Source: Nocardioides sp. QY071
GTDB taxonomy: Bacteria; Actinomycetota; Actinomycetes; Propionibacteriales; Nocardioidaceae
Reading direction: 5' to 3'
Assembly: GCF_029961765.1 (NCBI RefSeq)
Contig: NZ_CP124681.1
Coordinates: forward strand, 4,960,001-5,024,000
DNA: 64,000 nt
Shown here: positions 36,271 to 44,442 of the stretch, in pieces
Position numbering within the stretch: position 1 is the first letter of the stretch
How the letters are laid out: the number at the start of each line of letters is the position of its first letter
Position numbers and translations under genes: made by a program
The notes under the pieces: generated by a model
What the model saw: the letters and a program-made list of their open reading frames with translations, nothing else
Databases searched by the model: none
Told to the model about the DNA's origin: nothing

Positions 36271-36286
36271 TGTGACCGCGGTCACG
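36271..36286 (+). promoter_or_regulatory. CRP/GlxR-like site
   Basis: TGTGACCGCGGTCACG fits TGTGA-N6-TCACA at 9 of 10 positions, and GTGACCGCGGTCAC inside it is a perfect 14-bp palindrome. It is 33-48 bp before the GTG of the AcoR-like regulator gene. Actinobacterial CRP-family proteins use this motif to control carbon catabolism. Confidence 0.6.
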
Positions 36287-36318
36287 AGGCCGGTTGACGG
36301 CAGGTTGAGGAGAGACGC

Positions 36319-37929
36319 GTGGCGACTGGAACCGAGGAGCTCCGCGACCCGATCGCGCAGTCGTGGCAGCGCGCCGCGATGGCCGGGCTGACCCCGGGCA
36401 GTGCGCTGGACCACGTGACCTACAGCGACGTCGACACGTCCGGTCCCCTGCTCTCCGCGGCATCGGAGGTGCTCGACGACCTCAACGACCAGCTGCAGGG
36501 GACGATGTTCTCCACGTTGCTGGTGGACCGCGAGGGCCGGATCGCCCAACGCTGGTGCGGCGACCGCGGCGGCCGCCGGGCCTTCGACCACCTCGGGCTC
36601 GACGTGGGCGCCTCGCTCCTGGAGGAGGCCGTGGGCACCAACGCCCTCGGCACCGTGCTGGAGACCCGGACGAGCATCTCGATCAACGGCAGCGAGCACT
36701 TCGCGGTCCCGCTGCGGCGGTTCAGCTGCTACGGCCACCCGATCTTCCATCCGACCACGCGCCGGATCGAGGGAGTCCTCGACATCACCGCGCTGATGGA
36801 GGAGGCGAGTCCCCTGTTGCCGCCCCTCGTGGCTCGCGCGGTCGCCGACATCGAGCAGCGACTGCTCGACCGCAGCCGCGTCTCCGACAAGCAGCTGCTC
36901 GCAGCCTTCCAGGCGGCCGGGACCCGGCGCCGCGCGGTCGTGGCGATCGGGCAGGACCTCTTCATGTCGAACCAGGCGGCCTCCGACCTGCTCGGCTCGA
37001 CCGACGTCGCCCTGCTGCGGATGCTCGTCGGCGACCTGCACGACAACGCCGACGTCGACCTGACCCTCGAGTCCGGGTTGGAGGTCCGGGTCGAGGCCAG
37101 TCGGGTCGGCGGGGCCCGCGGAGGTGCGCTGCTCCACGTCGAGCCGCGCCGCGAGCTCCGGGTGGCCCCGCACCCGTTCCGTCCAGACCTCGCCCACGCG
37201 CCCGTGCTGGTCTCCGGTCCCCCCGGGTCCGGCCGCTCCACCGAGGCGCGCCGCGCGAGCGAGGTCCAGCCGGTCACGGTCCTCACCGCCGCCTCGGCGC
37301 TGCTCGACGGCGCCGAGGCGTGGGCGCGGAACTTCGGCGCCCTGGTCCGCGCCGGTCAGGGAACCGTCTGCGTCGACGGCGTCGACCTGCTCCCCGACGA
37401 CCTCGTCGACCTCGTCGCCTCACACCTCGCGGAACGACGGGCCCCGCGGCTGGTGCTGGTGTGCGGCCCCGTCGACGGCCTGTCGGGGAGGGCCGCCGCG
37501 CTCGCCGGCGAGTGCACCGAGCGTCGGGTGCTGACGTCCTTGTCGAGTCGGCCGCACGAGCTGCCCGAGCTGGTCCGGCGGATGCTCAGGGAGCTCGGTG
37601 CGGACCCCTCGCTGCACTTCACGCCGGGCGCGCTGCGCGCCCTCTCGGCCCAGCCGTGGCCCGGCAACCTGCGCGAGCTGCGGGCCGTCGTCGACCACGT
37701 CGCCCGCCACCAACGCACCGGCGCGGTCGTGCTCGACCAGCTGCCCGAGGCCTACCGGGCCCAGGAGCCGACCAAGCGGCTCGCCCCGATCGAGCACGCC
37801 GAGCGGGCCGTCATCGTCGAGGCACTGCGCGAGCACGGCGGCAACAAGGTGAAGGCGGCGCAGTCGCTGGGCATCTCGCGCACCACCCTCTACGCGAAGA
37901 TGCGGGCGCTGCGGATCACGGTCTACTGA
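36319..37929 (+). CDS. AcoR-like transcriptional regulator (GAF, degenerate AAA+, Fis-type HTH)
   Basis: 536 residues, GTG start with GAGGAGAG upstream. The N-terminal half has the AcoR-like GAF sensor (LLEEAVGTNALGTVLETR...SCYGHPIFHPTTRRIEGVLDITA). The middle keeps only a weak Walker A (SGPPGSGRST), and no GAFTGA loop for sigma-54 contact is visible. The C-terminus is a Fis-type helix-turn-helix (GGNKVKAAQSLGISRTTLYAKMRAL). It should act without sigma-54. It probably controls the divergent alcohol dehydrogenase operon and the aldehyde dehydrogenase through the TGTTCAG-N3-CTGGACA sites. Its end overlaps the convergent mftF stop by 7 bp. Confidence 0.86.
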   Translation: MATGTEELRDPIAQSWQRAAMAGLTPGSALDHVTYSDVDTSGPLLSAASEVLDDLNDQLQGTMFSTLLVDREGRIAQRWCGDRGGRRAFDHLGLDVGASLLEEAVGTNALGTVLETRTSISINGSEHFAVPLRRFSCYGHPIFHPTTRRIEGVLDITALMEEASPLLPPLVARAVADIEQRLLDRSRVSDKQLLAAFQAAGTRRRAVVAIGQDLFMSNQAASDLLGSTDVALLRMLVGDLHDNADVDLTLESGLEVRVEASRVGGARGGALLHVEPRRELRVAPHPFRPDLAHAPVLVSGPPGSGRSTEARRASEVQPVTVLTAASALLDGAEAWARNFGALVRAGQGTVCVDGVDLLPDDLVDLVASHLAERRAPRLVLVCGPVDGLSGRAAALAGECTERRVLTSLSSRPHELPELVRRMLRELGADPSLHFTPGALRALSAQPWPGNLRELRAVVDHVARHQRTGAVVLDQLPEAYRAQEPTKRLAPIEHAERAVIVEALREHGGNKVKAAQSLGISRTTLYAKMRALRITVY

Positions 37930-39350
37930 GCCGGGCGTCCGGTCGCGCCCGGTCGGCGCACGAGGAGACAGCGCGGACTGCGCCGGCGGATCGCGCCCCA
38001 CCACAGGCCGCTGCCGTAGGCGAGGTCGTCCAGCCGCCGGGCCACGAGCGCGGTGAACGGGTCGATGCCGGTGCGCTCGCGGAGGAAGACGGCGAGGTCG
38101 ATCACGACCGCGGTGGCGAGCGCGCGACGGACGGAGCGGCTGAAGGGAGCGGCGAGTGCGGCGAGCGGCCACCAGTGCCGGAGCAGGAGACCGGCTTCCT
38201 GGCGCACTGCCCATGCGGTGCCCTTCGCGGCGAGCCGGGCAGCGACCACGGTCCGGCCCTCCTCGACCGGCAGCTGCGGGGCGAGCCGACGGGCGGTGAC
38301 GGCACCCGCGACGACCGCCACGGGGAGCGACCACCGACGTCGCTGCAACAGCGCCCAGCCGCTGAGGGCCATCATCGGCGACAGCACGGCGGGGGCGACC
38401 TTGTCGCCGTGACGCGCGGCGAGGTCGGCGCCGCCGGTGCCGTAGAAGAACTTGCGGCCCAGCCAGGTGCGCACGGTGCCGCGGACGTCGTGGTCGGCGC
38501 GGACGCCGGGGTCGTAGCGGACGACATGGCCGGCGTCGACGAGCCGCCAGACCAGGTCGACGTCCTCGGCGACGCGCCACCCGTCCTCGAACCCACCCGT
38601 GTCGCCGGCAAGGAGGTCGGTGCGGCCGACGAGGCAGGCGGAGGGGAGCCAGCCGGTCGCCGCGCCGGGCCGGACCACGCCGCCGGTGCTGCCCAGGTCG
38701 AGCGAGGAGGCGGCGGCGTCGTACCGCTCGAACCAGCGGGCCCGACGACCGGGTGCGGTGCGCACCTTGCCGACCACCTGCGGACCGACCAGTGCGACCT
38801 GCGGGTCGGCGCAGTGGCGGGCGAGGTCGAGCAGGCGAGAGGCGTCGATGGTCACGTCGGAGTCGACGAAGGCGACGAGCGGGGTCCGGACGAGCCGCAG
38901 GCCCGCGTTGCGCGCGCCGGCAGGACCGACGTTGGTGGTGAGCCGGTGTACCCGGGCGCCGTGCCGGTGGGCGACCTCGGCCACCCGGTGCGGCTGCTCG
39001 GAGTCGTCGTCGACCACGATCACCGGCAGCGGCACCAGCGCCGCCAGGCAACGGGCCAGCTGCTCGCTCCGGTCACGCACGGGTACGACGACGGTGAGCT
39101 CGGTCAGCGGGACCTCGACATCGCCCAGCAGGGGGTTCGCGAGGTTGCCGTCGAGCAGGCGGCGGGCCAGGCGCGCCGTGGCCTGGTCCTCGACGACCAG
39201 GTCGCCGCCGGCCAGCAGGCTGCGGGCCCGGTCTCCGAGCCGGACCGCGCGCACCGGGGAACCGCCGACCAGCAGGCGGCCGCCGTCCGTGAACACCACG
39301 TCGTCGCGCAGGCGGACCCGGAAGCCGTCGGCGAGGGTCGCGGTCGTCAT
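37923..39350 (-). CDS. mftF: Mycofactocin glycosyltransferase MftF
   Basis: 475 residues. An N-terminal region of about 90 residues resembles the start typical of MftF. A GT2 domain follows with TVVVPVRDRSEQLARCL, VVDDDS, GPAGARNAGLRL and the DxD-type VDSDV. Hydrophobic segments near the C-terminus suggest membrane association. MftF attaches glucose units to mycofactocin precursors, giving oligoglycosylated cofactor. The ATG overlaps the upstream SDR stop by 4 bp. It is the last gene of the mft operon. Confidence 0.92.
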   Translation of the reverse strand: MTTATLADGFRVRLRDDVVFTDGGRLLVGGSPVRAVRLGDRARSLLAGGDLVVEDQATARLARRLLDGNLANPLLGDVEVPLTELTVVVPVRDRSEQLARCLAALVPLPVIVVDDDSEQPHRVAEVAHRHGARVHRLTTNVGPAGARNAGLRLVRTPLVAFVDSDVTIDASRLLDLARHCADPQVALVGPQVVGKVRTAPGRRARWFERYDAAASSLDLGSTGGVVRPGAATGWLPSACLVGRTDLLAGDTGGFEDGWRVAEDVDLVWRLVDAGHVVRYDPGVRADHDVRGTVRTWLGRKFFYGTGGADLAARHGDKVAPAVLSPMMALSGWALLQRRRWSLPVAVVAGAVTARRLAPQLPVEEGRTVVAARLAAKGTAWAVRQEAGLLLRHWWPLAALAAPFSRSVRRALATAVVIDLAVFLRERTGIDPFTALVARRLDDLAYGSGLWWGAIRRRSPRCLLVRRPGATGRPAQ

Positions 39351-40075
39351 GGCGCGAAGCCTCCGTCGGCGCGCACGACCGACCCGTTGAGCACCGCCGC
39401 TTCGCTGCTGCAGCAGAACACGAGCGCGGCGGCGACCTCCTCGGGCTCGAGGATGCGCCGGAGCAGCTGGTTGTCCGCGAAGGTGTCGACGTCGTCGAGC
39501 CCGTAGAGCGCCGCGGTGGCCTCCAGCATCGGCGTCCGGGTCGAACCGGGTGACACGGCGCACGCCGTGACGCCGGTGCCGACGAGGTCGGCGGCCAGGC
39601 CCTTCACGAGTCCGATGACGGCGTGCTTGGCGGCGTTGTAGGCGGCGAGGTGGTGCAGGCCGTGGTGGCCGGCGGCGGAGGCGACGGCGACGAAGCGGCA
39701 GCCGGACGGGTCGGGGCCGGCGAGCATGGCGGGGACGGTGACGGCTGCGGTGTTCCACACGCCCTTCACGTCGACGTCCCAGAGCAGGTCGAGGTCGGCC
39801 TCGGGTGTCTCCCAGAGGGGCCGGCCGCCGGCGACGACCGCGGCCGCGGCGACGGCGGCGTCGAGCCGGCCCCACGTCTCGATCGCGAGGTCGACGGCCG
39901 CGGCCAAGGCGGACCGGTCCCGGACGTCGGCGACGACCGGGAGCACCTGAGGGTCGGTCTCGGCGATGGTGAGCTCGTCGACCGCGACGACGCGGTTGCC
40001 CCGGGCGACGAGGCGACGTACGGTCGCGGCGCCGATGCCGCGCGCCGCCCCGGTCACCAGGACCACCCGGGTCAT
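39347..40075 (-). CDS. Mycofactocin-associated short-chain dehydrogenase
   Basis: 242 residues. The NAD-binding motif TGAARGIGAATVRRL and the active-site Y-x3-K (YNAAKHA) after the SAAGHHG serine segment are complete. This is the SDR that sits between mftE and mftF in mycofactocin operons of actinobacteria. Members of this group keep a tightly bound nicotinamide and transfer electrons to mycofactocin rather than to free NAD. The substrate is not known. It overlaps both neighbours by ATGA. Confidence 0.88.
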   Translation of the reverse strand: MTRVVLVTGAARGIGAATVRRLVARGNRVVAVDELTIAETDPQVLPVVADVRDRSALAAAVDLAIETWGRLDAAVAAAAVVAGGRPLWETPEADLDLLWDVDVKGVWNTAAVTVPAMLAGPDPSGCRFVAVASAAGHHGLHHLAAYNAAKHAVIGLVKGLAADLVGTGVTACAVSPGSTRTPMLEATAALYGLDDVDTFADNQLLRRILEPEEVAAALVFCCSSEAAVLNGSVVRADGGFAP

Positions 40076-40749
40076 CGTCGGACCGCGTCCACGACGTCTG
40101 CGACCATCGACGCGAGCGCCGCTGCCCCCTCCTCGGCGCTGGCTCCCGTCGGGTCGCCGAGGACGCCGTTGGGCGAGACCGCCTTGACCCCACCCGCCAT
40201 CATCAGCGGGAGCAGCTCCGCGAGGGTCCCGGTGTTGCCGGCCTCCGCGCGGTCGAGCCAGACGTTCCACGGCGCGATGTGCAGCATCAGCGAGGTCTCG
40301 GTGCGGCCCGCGTGCAGGTCGACCTCCTCGGTCGCGCAGGCCGCCCAGTCGACGTCGTGCCCCTCGTCCACCAGCCGACGTACGGCGCCCCGCAGGGCCA
40401 CGACGTTGCCACCGTGGGCGTTGACGAACACGATCCGCGACGCCCAGGTGGACATCGACCGGGTGAGCTCGACGAGGACGTCGTGAAGGACGGTCGTGCC
40501 GATCGAGCTGGTGCCGGAGAAGTCCTGGTGCTCCCCGCTCGAGCCGTAGGTGAGCGCGGGCGCGACCAGGACCGACGTGCCGGCCGCCGTCATCTGCTCC
40601 GCGGCGCGCGAGGCCACCGTGGTCGCGATGATCGTGTCGGTGTCGAGCGGCAGGTGCGGACCGTGCTGCTCGATCGAGCCGACCGGGACCAGCACCGTGG
40701 GTCCTGCCGGGATGGCGGGCGAGGTCGCGGACGCCAGCTCGGGGGCCAT
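40072..40749 (-). CDS. mftE: Mycofactocin precursor peptide peptidase MftE
   Basis: 225 residues of the creatininase fold. The metal-binding pattern GSIEQHGPHLPLDTD and VFVNAHGGNV are intact. MftE cleaves the modified MftA peptide to release the C-terminal Val-Tyr-derived AHDP unit. It starts 2 bp after the mftD stop and ends in an ATGA overlap with the SDR gene, which fixes the start at 40749. Confidence 0.93.
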   Translation of the reverse strand: MAPELASATSPAIPAGPTVLVPVGSIEQHGPHLPLDTDTIIATTVASRAAEQMTAAGTSVLVAPALTYGSSGEHQDFSGTSSIGTTVLHDVLVELTRSMSTWASRIVFVNAHGGNVVALRGAVRRLVDEGHDVDWAACATEEVDLHAGRTETSLMLHIAPWNVWLDRAEAGNTGTLAELLPLMMAGGVKAVSPNGVLGDPTGASAEEGAAALASMVADVVDAVRR

Positions 40750-40751
40750 GG

Positions 40752-42005
40752 TCAGCTCCCGAAGCCCACCGGCTGCGAGTCCGGTACGCCGAGCGCCCGG
40801 TCGAAGCCGTCGGGGATCAGCAGGTGCTCGGGGCGCAGCTCGGCGGTCGAGGCGAGCGCGAGCCCGCGCAGTGCGGAGTCGACGCCGCCGGAGAGGACGT
40901 CGAGGACGTTCTCCACGCCGGCCTGGCCGTTCGCGGCCAGCCCCCACAGGTAGGCACGGCCGATCATGACGGCCTTGGCGCCGAGCGCGAGGGCCTTCAC
41001 GACGTCGGAGCCGCGACGGATGCCGCCGTCCATGACCACGTCGATCTGCTCGCCGACGGCCTGCGCGATGGGGCGGACCATGCGGATCGCGGCCGGGGTG
41101 CCGTCGAGGTTGTTGCCGCCGTGGTTGGACACCGAGATCCCCGCGACACCGACATCCACCGCGCGCAGGGCGTCGTCGACGCGGCACACGCCCTTGAGCA
41201 CGAAAGGCGTCCCGGAGATCTGCGCCCAGGTCTCGCGCATCCACGCCACGTCGTCCCAGCTGGGCGGCGGGGTGGTCATCCACTCGTAGTAGGCACCGAA
41301 GAACGTCGGCCCGGTCGTCTCCCCGGGTGCGGCGAGGTTGGGGGCGGTCAGGTCGGGCAGCTTCCCCGTCTCGCGGAACTGCTGGCCGAACTGCCACAGC
41401 CACCGCGGCTTGGTCGCCACCTTCGGCGCGAGCCGGACCATCGCCTTGAGGTCGACCTTCTCCGGGATCTCCGGGCTGCCCCAGTCACGACCCATCGAGA
41501 ACGACCAGTCCAAGGTGGCGATCAGGCCACGTACGCCGGCGGCGTGGGCGCGCTGCATGCGCTGGACCATCGTGTCGCGGTCCCCGGTCCAGTACATCTG
41601 GAAGAAGGTCGTCGCACCCGTCGCGGTGACGTCCTCCACGGACTTCGAGGCGAAGTTCGACAGGCCCATGATCGTGCCCCGGGCGGCGGCCGCCCGGGCG
41701 ACGGCGACCTCGCCGTCCGGGTGGACCGCCTGCACGCCGGTCGGGGAGATGATCACCGGCAGCCCGATCTGCTGGCCGAACACCGTGGTCGCCTGGGAGC
41801 GCTCGGGGAGCTGGCCCACGACGTGCGGCGCCAGGCCGAGCTCGGCGAACGCGGCCTGGTTGTCCGCGACCGACTGGCCGCGCTCGGAGCCGGCCACCAG
41901 GGCGCCGTACAGCGGTTGGGGAAGGCGCTTGCGAGCTCTCTCCTGCGCGACCGCGACCGACTCGAACCAAGGGTTCTGCTTCCAGGGGTTCTCGATCTTC
42001 TTCAT
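40752..42005 (-). CDS. mftD: Mycofactocin oxidase MftD (FMN-dependent, LldD-like)
   Basis: 417 residues of the FMN alpha-hydroxy-acid dehydrogenase family. ISVSNHGGNNLDGTPAA carries the catalytic His, and MDGGIRRGSDVVKALALGAKAVMIGRAYLWGLAA the phosphate-binding loop. MftD oxidatively deaminates AHDP to pre-mycofactocin, the redox-active form. The start MKKIENPWKQNPWFES overlaps the mftC stop by ATGA. Confidence 0.93.
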   Translation of the reverse strand: MKKIENPWKQNPWFESVAVAQERARKRLPQPLYGALVAGSERGQSVADNQAAFAELGLAPHVVGQLPERSQATTVFGQQIGLPVIISPTGVQAVHPDGEVAVARAAAARGTIMGLSNFASKSVEDVTATGATTFFQMYWTGDRDTMVQRMQRAHAAGVRGLIATLDWSFSMGRDWGSPEIPEKVDLKAMVRLAPKVATKPRWLWQFGQQFRETGKLPDLTAPNLAAPGETTGPTFFGAYYEWMTTPPPSWDDVAWMRETWAQISGTPFVLKGVCRVDDALRAVDVGVAGISVSNHGGNNLDGTPAAIRMVRPIAQAVGEQIDVVMDGGIRRGSDVVKALALGAKAVMIGRAYLWGLAANGQAGVENVLDVLSGGVDSALRGLALASTAELRPEHLLIPDGFDRALGVPDSQPVGFGS

Positions 42006-43309
42006 GAGCAGCAGCCTCCGTTGTCCCCGGTGGTCGAGGAGGTTGCGCAGCAACCGTCACGAGACCCCGGCTGGGCGAGTGGGTCGAATCCGGCCAGCGG
42101 GCTCTCGGCACACGCCGAGACGGGCGGCGCAGTGAGGAGCTTGAGCATCACCGGCTGGTTGCGCGTGGGGTTGGCCTTAGAGTGGTCCTGGCTGGGCGCG
42201 GGGATGGTGCGGTCGCCGGCGAGGGCGTGCTCGCCGTACCCCTGCACGCACTCGGGGTCCGGGCCGTCCAGCGGCAGCCCGGTGAAGAACTTCGCAGCCA
42301 TGCAGCCACCGCGGCACGAGTCGAAGAACTGGCACGACGAGCAGGCGCCACCGGTCTGCGGCGAGCGGAGCTCGTTGAACAGTGCCGAGTCCTGCCAGAC
42401 CTTCTGGAAGCCGCCGTCGGCGAGCAGGTTGCCGGCGAGGAAGTTGTCGTGGATCGCGAACGGGCAGGCGTAGACGTCGCCGATCGGGTCGATCAGGCAC
42501 ACCACGCGCCCGGCGCCGCACAGGTTGAGGCCCGGCAGGGACTCACCGAAGGCCGCGAGGTGGAAGAACGAGTCCCCGGTGAGGACCTCCTCCCCGTCAG
42601 CGGTGTGGGCCATCAGCCAGTCGTAGAGCTCGCGCTGCTGCTCCGGCAGCGGGTGCAGCTCGTCCCACACGTCCGCGCCACGGCCGCTGGGACGCAACCG
42701 GGTGAGGCGCAGCGTCGCGCCATACTCGTCGGCCAGCGCCTTGAACTCGTCGAGCTGACCGATGTTCTCCCGCGTGCAGACCACGGAGATCTTCGCGTCC
42801 GCGAACCCGGCGTCCTTGAGGTTCGCCAAGGCACGCAGCGCGGTGTCGTAGGAGCCGGGGCCGCGGACGTAGTCGTTGACCTCGGCGGTCGCGCCGTCGA
42901 GCGAGATCTGCACGTCGACGTAGCCGTTGCACGCCGGGGAGGCCAGGAACGCCGCACGCTCGGGGGTGATCCGCACGCCGTTGGTGGAGAACTTCACGCC
43001 CACCTGGTGGTTGACGGCGTACTCCAGCAGCTCCCAGAAGTCGGGGCGGATGGTCGGCTCACCGCCGCCGATGTTGACGTAGAACACCTGCATCCGCTGC
43101 AGCTCGTCGATCACTGCCTTGCACTGCTCGGTCGACAGCTCACGCGGGTCACGCCGGCCCGACGAGGACAGGCAGTGGGCGCACTCGAGGTTGCAGGCGT
43201 AGGTCAGCTCCCAGGTCAGGCAGATCGGGGCGTCGAGGCCGTACTCGAACTGCTGGACCAGCGATCCGGTCTCGGGACGCTGCATCGGTCGGTCGGGTGC
43301 GATCGTCAT
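42002..43309 (-). CDS. mftC: Mycofactocin radical SAM maturase MftC
   Basis: 435 residues. The radical SAM cluster motif is CNLECAHC near residue 37. The SPASM region near the C-terminus has the cysteines of CGAGRVVCLIDPIGDVYACPF and CSSCQFFDSCRGGC for auxiliary clusters. MftC decarboxylates the C-terminal Tyr of MftA and forms the Val-Tyr C-C bond. About 22 residues at the end (GSRDGCCATSSTT...) are encoded across an antisense copy of the dispersed repeat at 42032-42070 and are not a normal part of the family. Start and stop overlap mftB and mftD by 1 and 4 bp. Confidence 0.95.
   Translation of the reverse strand: MTIAPDRPMQRPETGSLVQQFEYGLDAPICLTWELTYACNLECAHCLSSSGRRDPRELSTEQCKAVIDELQRMQVFYVNIGGGEPTIRPDFWELLEYAVNHQVGVKFSTNGVRITPERAAFLASPACNGYVDVQISLDGATAEVNDYVRGPGSYDTALRALANLKDAGFADAKISVVCTRENIGQLDEFKALADEYGATLRLTRLRPSGRGADVWDELHPLPEQQRELYDWLMAHTADGEEVLTGDSFFHLAAFGESLPGLNLCGAGRVVCLIDPIGDVYACPFAIHDNFLAGNLLADGGFQKVWQDSALFNELRSPQTGGACSSCQFFDSCRGGCMAAKFFTGLPLDGPDPECVQGYGEHALAGDRTIPAPSQDHSKANPTRNQPVMLKLLTAPPVSACAESPLAGFDPLAQPGSRDGCCATSSTTGDNGGCCS
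42032..42070 (+). repeat. Third copy of the dispersed palindromic repeat, in the mftC tail
   Basis: All 39 bp are identical to 25694-25732 in the PDH E2 gene. Here the repeat reads antisense to mftC and encodes part of its C-terminal extension, ending 28 bp before the stop codon. The central GGTTGC-GCA-GCAACC hairpin is retained. Confidence 0.85.
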
Positions 43310-43602
43310 CACGCAACCTCCTCGGCGGTGACGGTGGGGCGGGGGCGGATCATGTCGGTCGCGGCCAGGCCGCGCAGGGCGGCCGCATAGGCCGCGTGCT
43401 GGGAGGCCGGGACACCCGCGGTCTCGAGCGCGGTCCGCACGTCCGCAGCCTCCCCCAAGGCCCGGACGACGGCGACCAGCTCGGGCCGCTTGAGGAAGGT
43501 CAGCTTCCGGTTGCCGAAGTGGTAGGCCAGCGCCCCGAACGGCTCGGGTCGCAACGCCACCGACGGCGAGAGCATCCACGGCTCTCCCAGCAGGGCGTCC
43601 AT
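43309..43602 (-). CDS. mftB: Mycofactocin chaperone MftB
   Basis: 97 residues. It has the PqqD-like RiPP-recognition fold of MftB (ALRPEPFGALAYHFGNRKLTFLKRPELVAVVRAL). It binds the MftA leader and presents the peptide to MftC. Its ATG shares one base with the mftA stop and its stop shares one base with the mftC start, giving strict translational coupling. Confidence 0.93.
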   Translation of the reverse strand: MDALLGEPWMLSPSVALRPEPFGALAYHFGNRKLTFLKRPELVAVVRALGEAADVRTALETAGVPASQHAAYAAALRGLAATDMIRPRPTVTAEEVA

Positions 43603-43697
43603 CAGTAGACGCCGCACATGCCGTCGATCGAGACCTCCTCGATGAGGTCCTCGGCGGCCAACTCGACGGTCTGGTCCTGCTCGATCTCGGGGTTCAT
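43602..43697 (-). CDS. mftA: Mycofactocin precursor peptide MftA
   Basis: 31 residues starting MNPEIEQDQTVELAAEDL and ending in IDGMCGVY, the invariant mycofactocin core whose final Val-Tyr becomes the cofactor. The acidic leader DLIEEVSIDG is typical for MftB binding. Two ATG codons are adjacent; the second (43697) is chosen because GGAGG then lies 7 bp upstream, against 4 bp for the first (43700). Confidence 0.95.
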   Translation of the reverse strand: MNPEIEQDQTVELAAEDLIEEVSIDGMCGVY

Positions 43698-43721
43698 CAT
43701 CTCTCCTCCAGCTCGTGCCGA

Positions 43722-43737
43722 TGTGGTAGCCGCCACA
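43722..43737 (+). promoter_or_regulatory. Palindrome between mftA and mftR
   Basis: TGTGG (43722-43726) and CCACA (43733-43737) form a perfect inverted repeat with a 6-bp spacer. It is 25-40 bp upstream of the mftA start and in the intergenic space shared with mftR. It may be an MftR operator. The 5-6-5 layout also matches 8 of 10 positions of a CRP-like TGTGA-N6-TCACA site. Confidence 0.5.
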
Positions 43738-43818
43738 CTAAATGCACCAATGGCAGAAAGTCACCCCTCCGTTCGGCGGGGGTTCGACCTCGACCCTCGG
43801 GCGGTAGGTTGACGGCCC

Positions 43819-44442
43819 ATGACCGGAGAGCGGAACGAGGGCGGGCGGAGCAGCGCGCGCGGGCGTCCCGAGGCCACCTCCCACGCCGCGATCGAACAGG
43901 CGGCGTTCACCCTCTTCGCCGAGCGCGGCTTCGCCCGGACCACGCTCGACGCGATCGCCGAGGCGGTCGGCGTCAGCCGGCGCACGCTCTTCCGCTACTA
44001 CCAGTCGAAGAACGACATCCCGTGGGGCCAGTTCGACCGGACGCTCGACCACTTCCGCGACCTGCTCTCCGAGCAGGCCGACGACCTCCCGGTGCACGAG
44101 GCCGTCCACCGCGCGGTCGTGGAGTTCAACCGCTTCCCTGCGGACGCCCACCCCCCGCACCGCGAGCGGATGCGCTTGATCCTGACGACACCCGAGCTCG
44201 AGGCGCACTCGGTGCTGCGCTACGCGGAGTGGCGCCAGGTCATCGCCGAGGACGTCGCCCGGCGCACCGGGGCACGGCCCGGGGACCTGGTCCCCCAGGT
44301 CGCCGGGCACGTGTCCCTGGCCATCTCGCTCTCGGCCTATGCGGCGTGGCTGGCAGAGCCCGACGCCGAGACCGTCCCCCTGCTCGACATCATCGACGCG
44401 GCCATGGCCGGGCTCCGGTTGTACCTGGGCGTCGAGACCTAG
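43819..44442 (+). CDS. mftR: Mycofactocin-system TetR regulator MftR
   Basis: 207 residues. The N-terminal TetR domain reads IEQAAFTLFAERGFARTTLDAIAEAVGVSRRTLFRYYQSKNDIPWGQFDRTLDHFRDLL, including the FRYYQSKNDIPWG stretch usual in the mycofactocin-linked TetR family. MftR is reported to respond to acyl-CoAs and to repress mft genes. It is divergent from mftA with 121 bp between starts. Its stop lies in CTAG at 44439-44442, the same four bases that end the opposite adk gene. Confidence 0.92.
   Translation: MTGERNEGGRSSARGRPEATSHAAIEQAAFTLFAERGFARTTLDAIAEAVGVSRRTLFRYYQSKNDIPWGQFDRTLDHFRDLLSEQADDLPVHEAVHRAVVEFNRFPADAHPPHRERMRLILTTPELEAHSVLRYAEWRQVIAEDVARRTGARPGDLVPQVAGHVSLAISLSAYAAWLAEPDAETVPLLDIIDAAMAGLRLYLGVET

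Noticed and set aside
43310-43579. Extended N-terminus for MftC in the same frame (start at 43579)
   Set aside because: This part overlaps mftB completely and reads as Arg/Ala-rich shadow sequence. The ATG at 43309, overlapping the mftB stop by one base, gives the normal MftC start.
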